From DASSCW01 sp036556695 (lineage in GTDB: Bacteria > Chloroflexota > Limnocylindria > QHBO01), in assembly GCA_036556695.1 (NCBI GenBank), contig DATBIY010000047.1, forward strand, positions 1 through 64,000: a DNA stretch of 64,000 bases, read 5' to 3'. A model generated the notes under the pieces. The model was not told the origin of the DNA and made no database searches. It saw nothing but the letters and a program-made list of their open reading frames with translations. The translations under genes were made by a program, and so were the position numbers. Position 1 is the first letter of the stretch. Each line of letters starts with the position of its first letter. Shown in pieces: positions 45,370 to 53,833 of the stretch.

Positions 45370-46110
45370 TCAGTCCTCGCCGAACGGGTTGGGGCGCTTC
45401 GGCTTCTCGGGAAGCCGGAAGACGTCCTCCTCGGACGGCCCCTTGGGCAGCGGCAGGGGCCACTCGTCGCCCTCGTCGGGTCGCGCTGAGCGCGCCAGCA
45501 GGTCGCCCCAGCCCACCTCGCCGCCCTCGCCGCTCAGCTCTCGACGGTAGACCGGGTAGCGATCGTCGCCGGCGACGCGCGCGAAGCCGGCGGACTCGTA
45601 CGTGGCGGCCGGACCGGGCGAGGGCAGCCAGGGATCGGCCACGCCCTCAAGATACGCCTCGACGGCGATGATTCCGCGGCGGTCCAGCTCGTCGCAGGCC
45701 GCGGCCAGCAGCTGGCGCGCGGCGCCGTCCCGGTCCGGGTGCGACTCCACGACCTGCAGGCAGGTGATGACCCATGGGGCGGGGGAGTCGGGCAGCTCCG
45801 GGTAGCGGTCGCGGATGACCTGCGCCCGGGGGTACGCGGAGATCGGCCCGAACTGGCACCAGCCCACCGCCAGGCGGTCGCCGTCGTCGCCGGTCTGCCA
45901 GGCCAGCATCCCGTAGGCGCCGGCCGTGCGCTCGCCGGCCATCAGCCGCGAGAGCTTCAGCGAACGGGCCGCTTCCCCGTCCTCGGCCGAGCGGTGGCCG
46001 TCCAGCCGCTCCCAGTAGTCGCAGGTCTGGCAGCGCGCGCCGGGCTGGGCCGGCGCGGGGATATCGGCGAAGGAGTCCGGATCCAGGACGGTGAACAGCA
46101 GCTCGCTCAT
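45370..46110 (-). CDS. GNAT-like N-acetyltransferase domain protein
   Basis: A 246-residue protein. CQTCDYWERLDGHR near the N-terminus looks like a small Cys pair, followed by a GNAT-like core: GWCQFGPISAYPRAQVIRDR, then ITCLQVVESHPDRDGAARQLLAAACDELDRRGIIAVEAYLEG, where the HPDRDGAARQLL part matches acetyl-CoA loop geometry (Q/R-x-x-G-x-A), then TYESAGFARVAGDD. The substrate is unknown. The ATG at 46110 follows the histidase stop by a single base, so the two are probably co-translated; a role beyond histidine metabolism is not evident. Confidence 0.7.
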   Translation of the reverse strand: MSELLFTVLDPDSFADIPAPAQPGARCQTCDYWERLDGHRSAEDGEAARSLKLSRLMAGERTAGAYGMLAWQTGDDGDRLAVGWCQFGPISAYPRAQVIRDRYPELPDSPAPWVITCLQVVESHPDRDGAARQLLAAACDELDRRGIIAVEAYLEGVADPWLPSPGPAATYESAGFARVAGDDRYPVYRRELSGEGGEVGWGDLLARSARPDEGDEWPLPLPKGPSEEDVFRLPEKPKRPNPFGED

Positions 46111-46111
46111 T

Positions 46112-47629
46112 TCAGAAGGCCAGGCGTCCAGCCTGGAGCAGCTCGCGCGCCGCGGCGATGTCCGGTGCGGGTGGGCGGTCCTCGGCCAGGTGAGGCACCA
46201 CCTCCCGGATGGCGGCGTGGGCGCGGGCCACACCGTCGCCGGGGCGCATCGGCTCACGGAAATCCAGTCCCTGGGCGGCGCACAGCGCCTCGATGGCCAG
46301 CACCGCTTCCGCGCGGTCGACCACCTCGCGCAGGTGCAGTGCGCCGGTGGCGCCCATCGAGACGTGGTCCTCCTGGTTGGCGCTGGTCGGGATGGTGTCG
46401 ACGCTGGCGGGATGGGCGAGCGTCTGCAGCTCGTTAACCAGGGCCGCGGCAGTGTACTGGGCGATCATCAGCCCGGACCGCAGCCCGGGCGCATCGGACA
46501 GGAAGGCCGGCAGGCCGGAGAGGTGCGCGTCCACCAGTCGCGCCGTGCGACGCTCGGAAATTGAGGCCAGCTCCGTGATCGCCGCCTTGGCGTAGTCGAT
46601 GGCCAGGGCCAGCGGCTCGCCGTGGAAGTTGCCGCCGGAGATGACCTCGCCGGACGGGAAGACAAGCGGGTTGTCGGTGGCGGCGTTCATCTCGACGGCC
46701 AGCACGCGCTCCAGCTGGTCGAGCGCATCGCGCACCGCGCCGTGGACCTGTGGCATGCAGCGCAGCGAGTAGGCGTCCTGCACCTTGTGGCCGCTCGATG
46801 CATGCGAGGCGCCGATCTGCGAGCCGGCCAGCAGCTCGCGAAGGTGGGCCGCGACGGCCACCTGGCCGGGGTGCGGGCGGGCGGCCACCAGCTCTTCGGC
46901 GAAGGCGGCTGCGGTGCCTTCCATGGCCTCCACGCTCATCGCGCCGATGGCGTCGGCGCTGACTGCCAGCTGCCGCGCGTCGTGCAGCGCCAGCGCCGCC
47001 AGTGCGGCCATCAGCTGCGTCCCGTTCAACAGCGCCAGGCCCTCCTTGGCCTCCAGCTGCAGCGGCTCCAGCCTCGCGCGCTCGAGGGCCTGCGCCGATG
47101 GGCCCGGACCGGCGTCGTCCAGGCGGGCCTCCCCTTCACCGATGACTGCCAGCGCCAGGTGGGCCAGCGGCGCCAGGTCTCCCGATGCGCCAACACTGCC
47201 GCGTGACGGGACCACCGGATGGACCTCGCCGTTCAGCATGCCGATCAGCAGCTCCACCACCTGCGGGCGAACGCCGGACAGGCCGATGGCCAGGGCGTTG
47301 GCCCGCAGCAGCAGCATGGCGCGCACCACCTCCACGGGAAGCGGCTCGCCGACGCCCGCCGCGTGCGAGCGCACCAGGTTGCGCTGCAGCTCGGCGGTCT
47401 GCTCCGGCTCGATGCGCACGGTGGACAGGTCGCCGAAGCCGGTGGTCACGCCGTACACCGTGCGCCCCTCGGCGACCAGCTGCTCGACCACGGCTCGGCT
47501 GGCGCGCATGCGATCGATTGCATCCGGCTCGAGCGTCACCTGGCGGCGACGGCGGGCAACGGCGACGACGTCGTCAACCGTCAGGCCGGACCCGGTGAGC
47601 GGCAGCGGGGCGGTGCTGCTGTCCTGCGT
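46112..47629 (-). CDS. hutH: Histidine ammonia-lyase
   Basis: The first step of histidine catabolism, giving urocanate and ammonia through an MIO cofactor formed from Ala-Ser-Gly in GSVGASGDLAPL (about 148-150). YGVTTGFGDLS, MNAATDNPLVF and GGNFHGEPLALAIDYAK confirm the family. The first standard start codon, GTG at 47539, would remove the conserved N-terminus (LTGSGLTVDDVVAVARRRR). Full family length (505 residues) is reached only from ACG at 47629, which has GGAAGGAGG 6 nt upstream. I therefore use ACG; the conventional annotation would be 46112-47539. Confidence 0.9.
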   Translation of the reverse strand, partial: TQDSSTAPLPLTGSGLTVDDVVAVARRRRQVTLEPDAIDRMRASRAVVEQLVAEGRTVYGVTTGFGDLSTVRIEPEQTAELQRNLVRSHAAGVGEPLPVEVVRAMLLLRANALAIGLSGVRPQVVELLIGMLNGEVHPVVPSRGSVGASGDLAPLAHLALAVIGEGEARLDDAGPGPSAQALERARLEPLQLEAKEGLALLNGTQLMAALAALALHDARQLAVSADAIGAMSVEAMEGTAAAFAEELVAARPHPGQVAVAAHLRELLAGSQIGASHASSGHKVQDAYSLRCMPQVHGAVRDALDQLERVLAVEMNAATDNPLVFPSGEVISGGNFHGEPLALAIDYAKAAITELASISERRTARLVDAHLSGLPAFLSDAPGLRSGLMIAQYTAAALVNELQTLAHPASVDTIPTSANQEDHVSMGATGALHLREVVDRAEAVLAIEALCAAQGLDFREPMRPGDGVARAHAAIREVVPHLAEDRPPAPDIAAARELLQAGRLAF

Positions 47630-47701
47630 CGCCGGCCTCCTTCCGGGTGATGCGCGCTGCGGATGCTCGCAGCGCGACCCGGATGAGCCGCCGGGCGAAC
47701 C

Positions 47702-47707
47702 TATACT
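47702..47707 (+). promoter_or_regulatory. Leaderless -10 box for the PAP2 gene
   Basis: TATACT with 6 nt to the GTG at 47714, in the divergent gap shared with hutH. Confidence 0.5.
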
Positions 47708-47713
47708 ACGAAC

Positions 47714-48604
47714 GTGCGACGCCTGCCGGACCCGACGAGCCGCCTGCTCGTCGCCGCTGACGGCAAGGATCGGCTGGGTGGGGCGGTTCCCAGCCCGGCA
47801 GCCGCCTTCCTGCTGACCCTCATCACCCTGCCGACCCTATTCTGGCTGGTGACCCTGAAGCGCACCACGCTGTTCACCCTCCCCGAGCAGTGGCTGATGG
47901 ATAACCTGGTGCCGGCGGTGCGCAACTGGATGCAGGAGATGCTGCCGCCGGTGCACGGTTTGCTCCTGGCGCTCAGCGCGCTGGGCTCCGGCTGGTTCGT
48001 GACCGCCGGCTTCGCCCTGCTGGGGCTGCTGGCGCTGGCAAAGGGCCGCCGTGACCTGGCCCTGCTGCTGGCGGCGGGGACGCTGGCGTTCCCGATCGAG
48101 TGGGCGCTGAAATACTTCACTGCCATCCCGGCCGTCAGCCCGACCGAGCTGTTCACCGCCATCTTCAACGTCGGCGGCACCGGGCTGGACGACCTGGCCG
48201 ACTTCCCGGCCGGCCACGCCCTGCGGGCGACCGTCTTCTACGGCCTGGTGGCCTTCTGCGTGGCCCGCCTGGCGCCGGACCGCCGGCAGGGGATCACCGC
48301 CTACCTGGTGGCGCTCATCCTGATCGGCGCCATCAGCCTGACCCGCATCTACCTTGGCGCCCATTTCCCGATCGACGTGCTGGGCGGCTGGATCGCCGGC
48401 GCGGCGCTGCTATCGGTGATCGTCTCAGTGCACGTGCTGGGCGTCGACGAGCGGCTGCGCGCCGCCGGCCACATCACCGCGCCGCCCGGCCAGCTGCAGC
48501 CGCATCGCGTGGCGGTGCCGCTGCACCACGCCTCCGAGACGGAAGCTCCGCCGCGCGACCGAAAGCTGGGGGATGCCGACGCCGCTGAGCCGACGCCGGG
48601 CTAG
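47714..48604 (+). CDS. PAP2-family membrane phosphatase
   Basis: A 296-residue membrane protein with about six hydrophobic helices and PAP2 phosphatase motifs. The second motif FPAGHALRAT (PSGH type) and the third TRIYLGAHFPIDVLGG (SRxxxxxHxxxD type) are clear, while the first (K-x6-RP) is degenerate (KYFTAIPAVSP). Likely role: dephosphorylation of lipid phosphates or undecaprenyl pyrophosphate at the membrane. It overlaps the DedA gene by one base, making a probable lipid-related operon. The long hydrophilic C-tail (about 50 residues) is unusual. Confidence 0.85.
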   Translation: MRRLPDPTSRLLVAADGKDRLGGAVPSPAAAFLLTLITLPTLFWLVTLKRTTLFTLPEQWLMDNLVPAVRNWMQEMLPPVHGLLLALSALGSGWFVTAGFALLGLLALAKGRRDLALLLAAGTLAFPIEWALKYFTAIPAVSPTELFTAIFNVGGTGLDDLADFPAGHALRATVFYGLVAFCVARLAPDRRQGITAYLVALILIGAISLTRIYLGAHFPIDVLGGWIAGAALLSVIVSVHVLGVDERLRAAGHITAPPGQLQPHRVAVPLHHASETEAPPRDRKLGDADAAEPTPG

Positions 48605-49272
48605 TGCTGGAGTTCATCGACCGGGTCATCATCCCGTTCTTCCTGAGCCTGTACGACGCGGTGGGCTACGTGGGCGTGGCCATCGCCATCGGCCTGGAGA
48701 CCTTCATTCCCATCATTCCGTCGGAAGTCATCGTGCCGATGGCCGGCTGGAAGGTCAGCCAGTCAGCCGCGGACCCGAGCATCGTCGAGCCGCTGACCGG
48801 CGCCCCGTGGAGCTGGCTGGCGGTGCTGGTGGTGGCCACCGTCGGGGCGGTCGCCGGTTCGCTGGCCGGCTACCTGATCGGCGCATGGGGCGGCCGCCCG
48901 CTGCTCGACCGCTGGGGTCGCTACGTGCACATCTACCCGGACGACCTGGACCGCGCCGACGCCTGGTTCGCCAAGTACGGCGACTGGGCGGTGTTCTTCG
49001 CACGGCTGGTGCCGCTGCTTCGGGCGCTGATCAACTATCCGGCCGGCGTGGCGCGCATGCCGCTTGGCCGCTTCCTGCTGTTCAGCACGCTGGGGTCGCT
49101 GCCCTGGAACGCGGCGCTGCTGCTCGCCGGCTTCCTGCTGGGCGAGAACTACGAGCAGCTGTACGCGGCGGTGCGCCCGTTCGAGTACGTGATCTACGCC
49201 ATCGTGATCATCGGCGGCGCCTACGTGATCTACCGCTGGATACGGGGACGGGGCCGGCCGGCCGCCGCCTGA
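48604..49272 (+). CDS. DedA-family membrane protein
   Basis: A 222-residue DedA/SNARE-associated family protein, thought to support lipid-carrier flipping and membrane-potential homeostasis. IAIGLETFIPIIPSEVIVPMAGW, GYLIGAWGGRPLLDRWGRYV, FFARLVPLLRALINYPAGVARMP and LPWNAALLLAGFLLGENY are family hallmarks. Its GTG start shares its G with the PAP2 stop, so the two are translationally coupled; DedA and PAP2 activities both fit undecaprenyl-phosphate recycling (inference). Confidence 0.9.
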   Translation: MLEFIDRVIIPFFLSLYDAVGYVGVAIAIGLETFIPIIPSEVIVPMAGWKVSQSAADPSIVEPLTGAPWSWLAVLVVATVGAVAGSLAGYLIGAWGGRPLLDRWGRYVHIYPDDLDRADAWFAKYGDWAVFFARLVPLLRALINYPAGVARMPLGRFLLFSTLGSLPWNAALLLAGFLLGENYEQLYAAVRPFEYVIYAIVIIGGAYVIYRWIRGRGRPAAA

Positions 49273-49336
49273 GCAGGCGCTGTTTGACCCGCCTGTGTTG
49301 CGGTGGCACGCTAGCCGAGTAACCGAACACATCCAT

Positions 49337-49523
49337 CGTCTTCGGGGCGGGGTGAAAGTCCCCACCGGCGGTCGGCTCGGCAGCGAGCCAGCCCGCGAAC
49401 CTCGACAGGCCCGGCGCCACGGAGCGCGGCACCGGGAGCACCTGGTGAGGCCGACCTGACCCGGCGAGCGCGAGGCTCGACGGCAGACAGGGCCGACGGT
49501 CACAGTCCGGAAGGGAGAAGGCG
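49337..49523 (+). ncRNA. FMN riboswitch (RFN element)
   Basis: All conserved blocks are present in order: CTTCGGGGCGGGGTGAAAG, CCCACCGGCGGTC, AGCCCGCGA, a long variable arm, CCGACGGTCACAGTCCGGA and GGGAGAAGG. P1 pairs 49337-49343 with 49517-49523 (one G-U). At about 187 nt it is longer than the usual 140 because of the arm between 49400 and 49480. Downstream AGCGTCAA (49610-49617) and TTGACGCT (49635-49642) can pair and may be the expression platform. It precedes the riboflavin ABC importer, so FMN would repress vitamin uptake. Confidence 0.92.
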
Positions 49524-49667
49524 AGCGCGAGGCGTTGTCCGACGCATCGGCCATGGCTTCGGCCTGCACGTTCGTGCTGGCCGACTTTCCCTGAACCGAT
49601 GTCGCGGTGAGCGTCAACCGCCTGGCACGCCCCCTTGACGCTGGCCAGCAGTCATTCGAAGGAGCGC

Positions 49668-50462
49668 ATGCCACTCTCGGTCCGCATCCACGACCTGGAG
49701 GTCAGCTTTCCGGCTCCGGAAGGCCGGCTGACCGCCTTGCGCCTCTTCTCCCTGGACGTGCCGGCCGGTAGCTTCACGGTGATCATCGGGCCCAATGGAT
49801 GCGGCAAATCCACGCTGCTGCGGGCCCTCGCCGGGCTGCTGACCCCCGACTCCGGGCGCGTGGAGCTGCTGGACGGGGGAACGCGCCGGCAGCCGCGAGC
49901 CGGCGACCCGGACATCGGCATCGCCTTCCAGCAACCGCGCCTGCTGCCGTGGCTCAGCACGATCGACAACGTGGAGCTGCCGCTGGCGCTGGCTGGCGTG
50001 GCGCGCGACGAGCGGCGTGACCGCGCGCTGGCTGGGCTGCGCCGGGTGGGCATTGCCGATGCCGCCCGCCTGCGCCCGGCCGAGCTGTCCGGCGGCATGG
50101 CCCAGCGCGCCGCGCTGGCGCGGGCGCTGGTCACCGACCCGCAGCTGCTCCTGTTGGACGAGCCCTTCAGCGCGCTCGATGCGCTGACGCGCGAGGCGTT
50201 CGACAGCGAGCTGCAGCGCCTGTGGCTGGAGCAGCGCCGCACCGTGCTGCTGGTCACCCACGCGGTGAGCGAGGCGGTGCGCCTGGCCGACCGGGTGGTG
50301 GTCATGACCGCCCGTCCCGGTGCGGTGAGCCGCGTGGTGGAGGTCGACCTGTCGCGCCCTCGCGGCGTGGACGTGGACGCTGCGCAGCAGGAGGCCGACG
50401 TGCGGACGGCGCTGGCATCGGTCCATCCGCCTGAGCTGGCGCCCTGGAGCGCACAACCGTGA
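49668..50462 (+). CDS. ribZ: Riboflavin ABC importer, ATP-binding subunit (RibZ)
   Basis: A 264-residue ABC ATPase of the nitrate/taurine/thiamine-type family: Walker A GPNGCGKST, signature LSGGMAQRAALARAL, Walker B LLLLDEPFSALD. It is the first gene after the FMN riboswitch, and with permease and binding protein forms the RibXYZ importer described for Chloroflexota. GAAGGAG just before the ATG at 49668 fixes the start. It energises riboflavin uptake; riboflavin specificity rests on the riboswitch and on the binding protein, not on this subunit. Confidence 0.9.
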   Translation: MPLSVRIHDLEVSFPAPEGRLTALRLFSLDVPAGSFTVIIGPNGCGKSTLLRALAGLLTPDSGRVELLDGGTRRQPRAGDPDIGIAFQQPRLLPWLSTIDNVELPLALAGVARDERRDRALAGLRRVGIADAARLRPAELSGGMAQRAALARALVTDPQLLLLDEPFSALDALTREAFDSELQRLWLEQRRTVLLVTHAVSEAVRLADRVVVMTARPGAVSRVVEVDLSRPRGVDVDAAQQEADVRTALASVHPPELAPWSAQP

Positions 50463-51202
50463 GGCGGCTGGTGACGGCGGTCATCTCGCTGGCCGTGTTC
50501 CTGGCTGCCTGGAAGCTGCTGACCGGGCTGACCGGCACGCCTGACTACATCCTGCCGGCGCCCGAGGCCGTGGGTGAGCGCGCGGTGCGCGCCATCGGCT
50601 CCGGGATCCTGTGGGAGCACCTGTGGGCCACGCTGTCGGAGGTGGTGCTCGGCTTCGCGCTGGGTGCCGTGGCGGCGGGGGCTATTGGCGTGGCGCTCGG
50701 CAAGAGCGTGGTCATCGAGCGGGTGCTGTCTCCGTACATCGTCGCCGCCCAGGCGGTCCCGGTGCTGGCGCTGGCGCCGCTGCTGGACATCTGGTTCGGC
50801 GGCGGGCTGTTCGCCCGGGTGCTGGTGGTCGCGCTGATCGTCTTCTTCCCGATCGCCATCGCCACCATGGTCGGCATCCGTTCGGCCGACCCGGCGCTGC
50901 GCGAGATGCTGCGCAGCCTGGGCGCCACATCGGGCCAGCTAACCCTGCGGCTGGAGATTCCCTCGGCCCTGCCCGTCATCTTCGGCGGTCTGCGGGTCGG
51001 GGTGACGCTGGCCGTCATCGGCGCCGTGGTGTCCGAGTGGGTGAGCGCCGGCGTCGGGCTGGGGGTGCTGATCAACATCGCCGACCAGGGGCTGTTCGAC
51101 ACGCCCCTCATGTTTGTAGCCCTCGCCGCGCTGGCGATCATCGGCCTTGCCTTCTACAGCCTGGTCGTGCTCGTCGAGCGGCGGCTCATCCGTCCTGCTT
51201 GA
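50459..51202 (+). CDS. ribX: Riboflavin ABC importer, permease subunit (RibX)
   Basis: A 247-residue BPD-type permease with about six helices. The EAA loop reads MLRSLGATSGQLTLRLEIPSALPVIFGGLRVG. The GTG start overlaps the ATPase stop (GTGA). It is the membrane channel of the riboflavin importer, with the solute-binding protein following after 9 bp. By sequence alone it could serve another small molecule; the FMN riboswitch sets the substrate. Confidence 0.9.
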   Translation: MRRLVTAVISLAVFLAAWKLLTGLTGTPDYILPAPEAVGERAVRAIGSGILWEHLWATLSEVVLGFALGAVAAGAIGVALGKSVVIERVLSPYIVAAQAVPVLALAPLLDIWFGGGLFARVLVVALIVFFPIAIATMVGIRSADPALREMLRSLGATSGQLTLRLEIPSALPVIFGGLRVGVTLAVIGAVVSEWVSAGVGLGVLINIADQGLFDTPLMFVALAALAIIGLAFYSLVVLVERRLIRPA

Positions 51203-51211
51203 GGTAGACCG

Positions 51212-52225
51212 ATGTCATCGCCGCGCCGCGCCCTCCCGTTGATACTCCTGGTGACCCTGCTGGTTGCCTGCACCCCGTCCTCGCAGTCGACGGCGTCGGC
51301 CAGCGCCGTCGCCTCCTCCGGCGGCCTGCGCTCGGTGCGTCTGCTGCTGGGCTTCCAGCCGGACGTGCAGTTCGCGCCGTTCTACATGGCGCAGCAGGCC
51401 GGCTACTTCCGCGACGCGGGACTGGAGGTGACCATCGAGTACAGCGACGACGTGCTGCGCCTGGTCGCGGACGGACAGGCACAGGTGGGTGTGGCCGATG
51501 CCACCGACGTGATGATCGGCCGCACCGCCGGCATCCCCATCCGCTACGTCGCGACGCTGTACAAGCGCTTCCCGGTGGCGCTGATCGGGGCGCCGGAAAC
51601 GGTGCCGGCGGATCCCGCGGACCTGGGCGGGCTGCGGATCGGCACCCCGGGACGCTTCGGCTCGTCGTGGCATGCCCTGGTGGCGCTGCTCGATGCCGGC
51701 GGGCTCAGCCCGGACGACGTCACCATCCGCGAGTACCCACAGTTCAACCAGGTGGAGGGGCTGCTCAACCGCGACGTGGACCTGATCACCGGCTTCGTGG
51801 CCAACGAGCCGCTGCGCCTGCGAGCCCAGGGCTTGGAGCCAGCGCTCATGACGGTCGACGAGTTCGCGCCGCTGCCCGGTCCGGGCGTCGTGGCTGGCGA
51901 CGCGCTGCTGGAAGACGATCCAGAGCTGGTTGCGGCGTTTGCCGGCGCAGTCGTTCGCGCCCAGGAGGAGATCGCCGCGGACCCGGAACGCGGCATGGAG
52001 GCCGCCATCGCCGAGGTCCCCGCCATCGCCGAGGACCGCGCAACTGCCCGCGCCGTGCTGAACGCGACCATCGAGGTATGGGATGCGCCGTTTTCCGGCG
52101 CGGTAATCCGCGACGTGTGGGACCAGGGCTACGAGACGATGCGTCGCCTGGCGTTCATCGATGGCTCGGTGCCGGTGGAGGACATGTACGACGTCACCGT
52201 CATGGGGGTGACGGACCCCCTCTAG
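51212..52225 (+). CDS. ribY: Riboflavin-binding lipoprotein (RibY)
   Basis: A 337-residue extracytoplasmic binding protein of the NMT1/THI5-like fold. Signal with lipobox LLVAC (Cys about 20), then a Ser/Ala linker. The domain starts LLLGFQPDVQFAPFYMAQQAGYF, a stretch shared with RibY of Chloroflexus-type importers. DGQAQVGVADATDVM and EYPQFNQVEGLLNRDVDLI continue the fold. GAGGTAGACCG precedes the ATG. It delivers riboflavin to RibX/RibZ; thiamine-precursor binding is the fold's alternative, but the FMN riboswitch argues for riboflavin. Confidence 0.9.
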   Translation: MSSPRRALPLILLVTLLVACTPSSQSTASASAVASSGGLRSVRLLLGFQPDVQFAPFYMAQQAGYFRDAGLEVTIEYSDDVLRLVADGQAQVGVADATDVMIGRTAGIPIRYVATLYKRFPVALIGAPETVPADPADLGGLRIGTPGRFGSSWHALVALLDAGGLSPDDVTIREYPQFNQVEGLLNRDVDLITGFVANEPLRLRAQGLEPALMTVDEFAPLPGPGVVAGDALLEDDPELVAAFAGAVVRAQEEIAADPERGMEAAIAEVPAIAEDRATARAVLNATIEVWDAPFSGAVIRDVWDQGYETMRRLAFIDGSVPVEDMYDVTVMGVTDPL

Positions 52226-52234
52226 GCGCTGCGC

Positions 52235-53143
52235 CTAGCGCTCGGTCGGCTGTTCGCTCCGCACCGGCATGGCCTCGGTCCACGGATCGCCATCGCCCAC
52301 GCTGCGCTCGGCGGCCTGCACCGTCTGCTCCAGCAGCATCATGGTGGTCACCGGCCCGACGCCGCCCGGCACCGGGGTGATGGCGCGCACCACCGGGCGC
52401 AGCGCCGCGGTGTCGGCGTCGCCGACGATGCCGGCCGGGGTGGTGTTGATGCCGCAGTCGATGACCACCGCCGAGCGGTTGACCATCTCGGAGCGGATGA
52501 GGCCCGGCTGACCGGCGGCCGCCACAAGGATCTCGGCGCGACGCGTCTCGCGGGCGAGGTTGCGCGTACGCCGATGGGTGACCACCACGGTCGCGTCCGC
52601 CTGGAGCAGCAGGCCGGCGACCGGTCGCCCGACCACCGCCGAGCGTCCGACGACCACCGCACGCTTGCCGGCGACCGGGATCTGGTACGTGCGCAGGATG
52701 GCCATCACCGCCAGCGCGGTGGCCGGCACGAAGGCACGGTCGCCGCGCGCCAGTCGTCCGGCATTCAGCGGGGTCGCGCCGTCGACGTCCTTGCCGGGGT
52801 CGATGAGCGCCACCACCGCCCCAGGATCGAGGTTGAGGGGCATCGGCTGGGCCAGCACGATCCCGCTGACCGACGGGTCGCGGTTCAGCGCGCCGATCCG
52901 TGCCGCCAGGTCGCTGAGCTGCACGCCCGCCGGCGGCACGATGTCGAGCGGCTCGATGCCGACGCTGCGCGCCGCCCGCGCCAGGCTGGCGGCATACACT
53001 GCCGAGGGGCCGCTCTCCTCGAAGCGCACCACAGCCAGCCGCGGCCGCGTTCCCGTTCGGTCCGCCAGGGTAGTTAGCCGCTCGCTCAGCTCACGCCAGA
53101 TGCGCGAGGCGACCACCCGCCCGTCGAGCAGCTTCGCGCTCAC
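52235..53143 (-). CDS. folD: Methylene-THF dehydrogenase/cyclohydrolase FolD, lacking the cyclohydrolase lysine
   Basis: A 302-residue FolD. Evidence: Tyr50 in SAVYAASLARA, VLAQPMPLN, DPGKDVDGATPLNAGRL, VVVGRSAVVGRPVAGLLL (NADP site) and ITPVPGGVGPVTTMMLLEQT. In classical FolD the YxxxK motif provides Lys54, needed for the cyclohydrolase half reaction; here residue 54 is Leu. A dehydrogenase-only or reversed role is suggested. The GTG start overlaps the fchA stop (GTGA), so FolD would receive methenyl-THF made by that cyclodeaminase. Confidence 0.88.
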   Translation of the reverse strand: MSAKLLDGRVVASRIWRELSERLTTLADRTGTRPRLAVVRFEESGPSAVYAASLARAARSVGIEPLDIVPPAGVQLSDLAARIGALNRDPSVSGIVLAQPMPLNLDPGAVVALIDPGKDVDGATPLNAGRLARGDRAFVPATALAVMAILRTYQIPVAGKRAVVVGRSAVVGRPVAGLLLQADATVVVTHRRTRNLARETRRAEILVAAAGQPGLIRSEMVNRSAVVIDCGINTTPAGIVGDADTAALRPVVRAITPVPGGVGPVTTMMLLEQTVQAAERSVGDGDPWTEAMPVRSEQPTER

Positions 53144-53793
53144 GAAGGCCTGATCCTCCGGTCGACCACGACCGTGGCCTCTTCCTCGGCCGCCGCAGCT
53201 AGCCTCGCCAGCCGCTCAAGCTCCGCCGGCGCGCTGGCACGGAGCGGCTCATCCGCCGCCAGGTAGGGCAGGTTGATCTGCACGTTCAGGATGGCGCCGC
53301 GCACCGCGGCTCTCGCCAGCAACGCCGCGACGCCGGCATCGCTGGCTGCGTTCGGGTTGCCGATGGGCGCGATGGCCCGCGCCAGCTCCACGACCTCGGC
53401 AGCCACCTGTGCGGCACGCAACGGCGCGTCGGCGGCCGCGACCATCGCGCGGGCCAGCTGTTGGCTGCGTGCCTGGCGCTGCTCGTCCGTCTCACGGGGC
53501 AGCCGGCGCGCCTCGACGACAGCGGCATACGCGCGCGAGTCCTCGTCGGCCAGGTCCAGCAGACGATCGCGCGCCTCGACGGCCGCGTCGCGGAGGCGCG
53601 TCAGCTCCTCGTGGTGATCGGCGGCATCCGGACGGCCGATGGTCAGCTCGGCGACCATCGAGACCAGGGACGCACCCATGGCGCCGGCCAGTGCGGCGGC
53701 CGATCCGCCGCCGGGAATCGGCTCGCGGGTGGCCAGGCGGTGGGTCAGCTCCCGGAGGGAAAGCTCATTCAGGCTGGTGGTCGGGTCCTCCAC
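53140..53793 (-). CDS. fchA: Formimidoyl-THF cyclodeaminase
   Basis: A 217-residue stand-alone cyclodeaminase, equivalent to the C-terminal half of animal FTCD, converting 5-formimino-THF to 5,10-methenyl-THF with ammonia release. PIPGGGSAAALAGAMGASLVSMVAELTIGR is the signature (shortened here, residues about 24-50), followed by APIGNPNAASDAGVAALLARAAVRGAILNVQIN split over 150-185. It acts after the formiminotransferase at 38963-39877, which lies 13 kb away. TACAAT at 53830-53825 may be its -10. It is 40 bp downstream of the SOS-controlled small gene, so read-through is possible. Confidence 0.93.
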   Translation of the reverse strand: MEDPTTSLNELSLRELTHRLATREPIPGGGSAAALAGAMGASLVSMVAELTIGRPDAADHHEELTRLRDAAVEARDRLLDLADEDSRAYAAVVEARRLPRETDEQRQARSQQLARAMVAAADAPLRAAQVAAEVVELARAIAPIGNPNAASDAGVAALLARAAVRGAILNVQINLPYLAADEPLRASAPAELERLARLAAAAEEEATVVVDRRIRPS

Positions 53794-53833
53794 TGGCGAG
53801 GGTCTCGTACGCCTCGCCGCGGAGATTGTAGGG

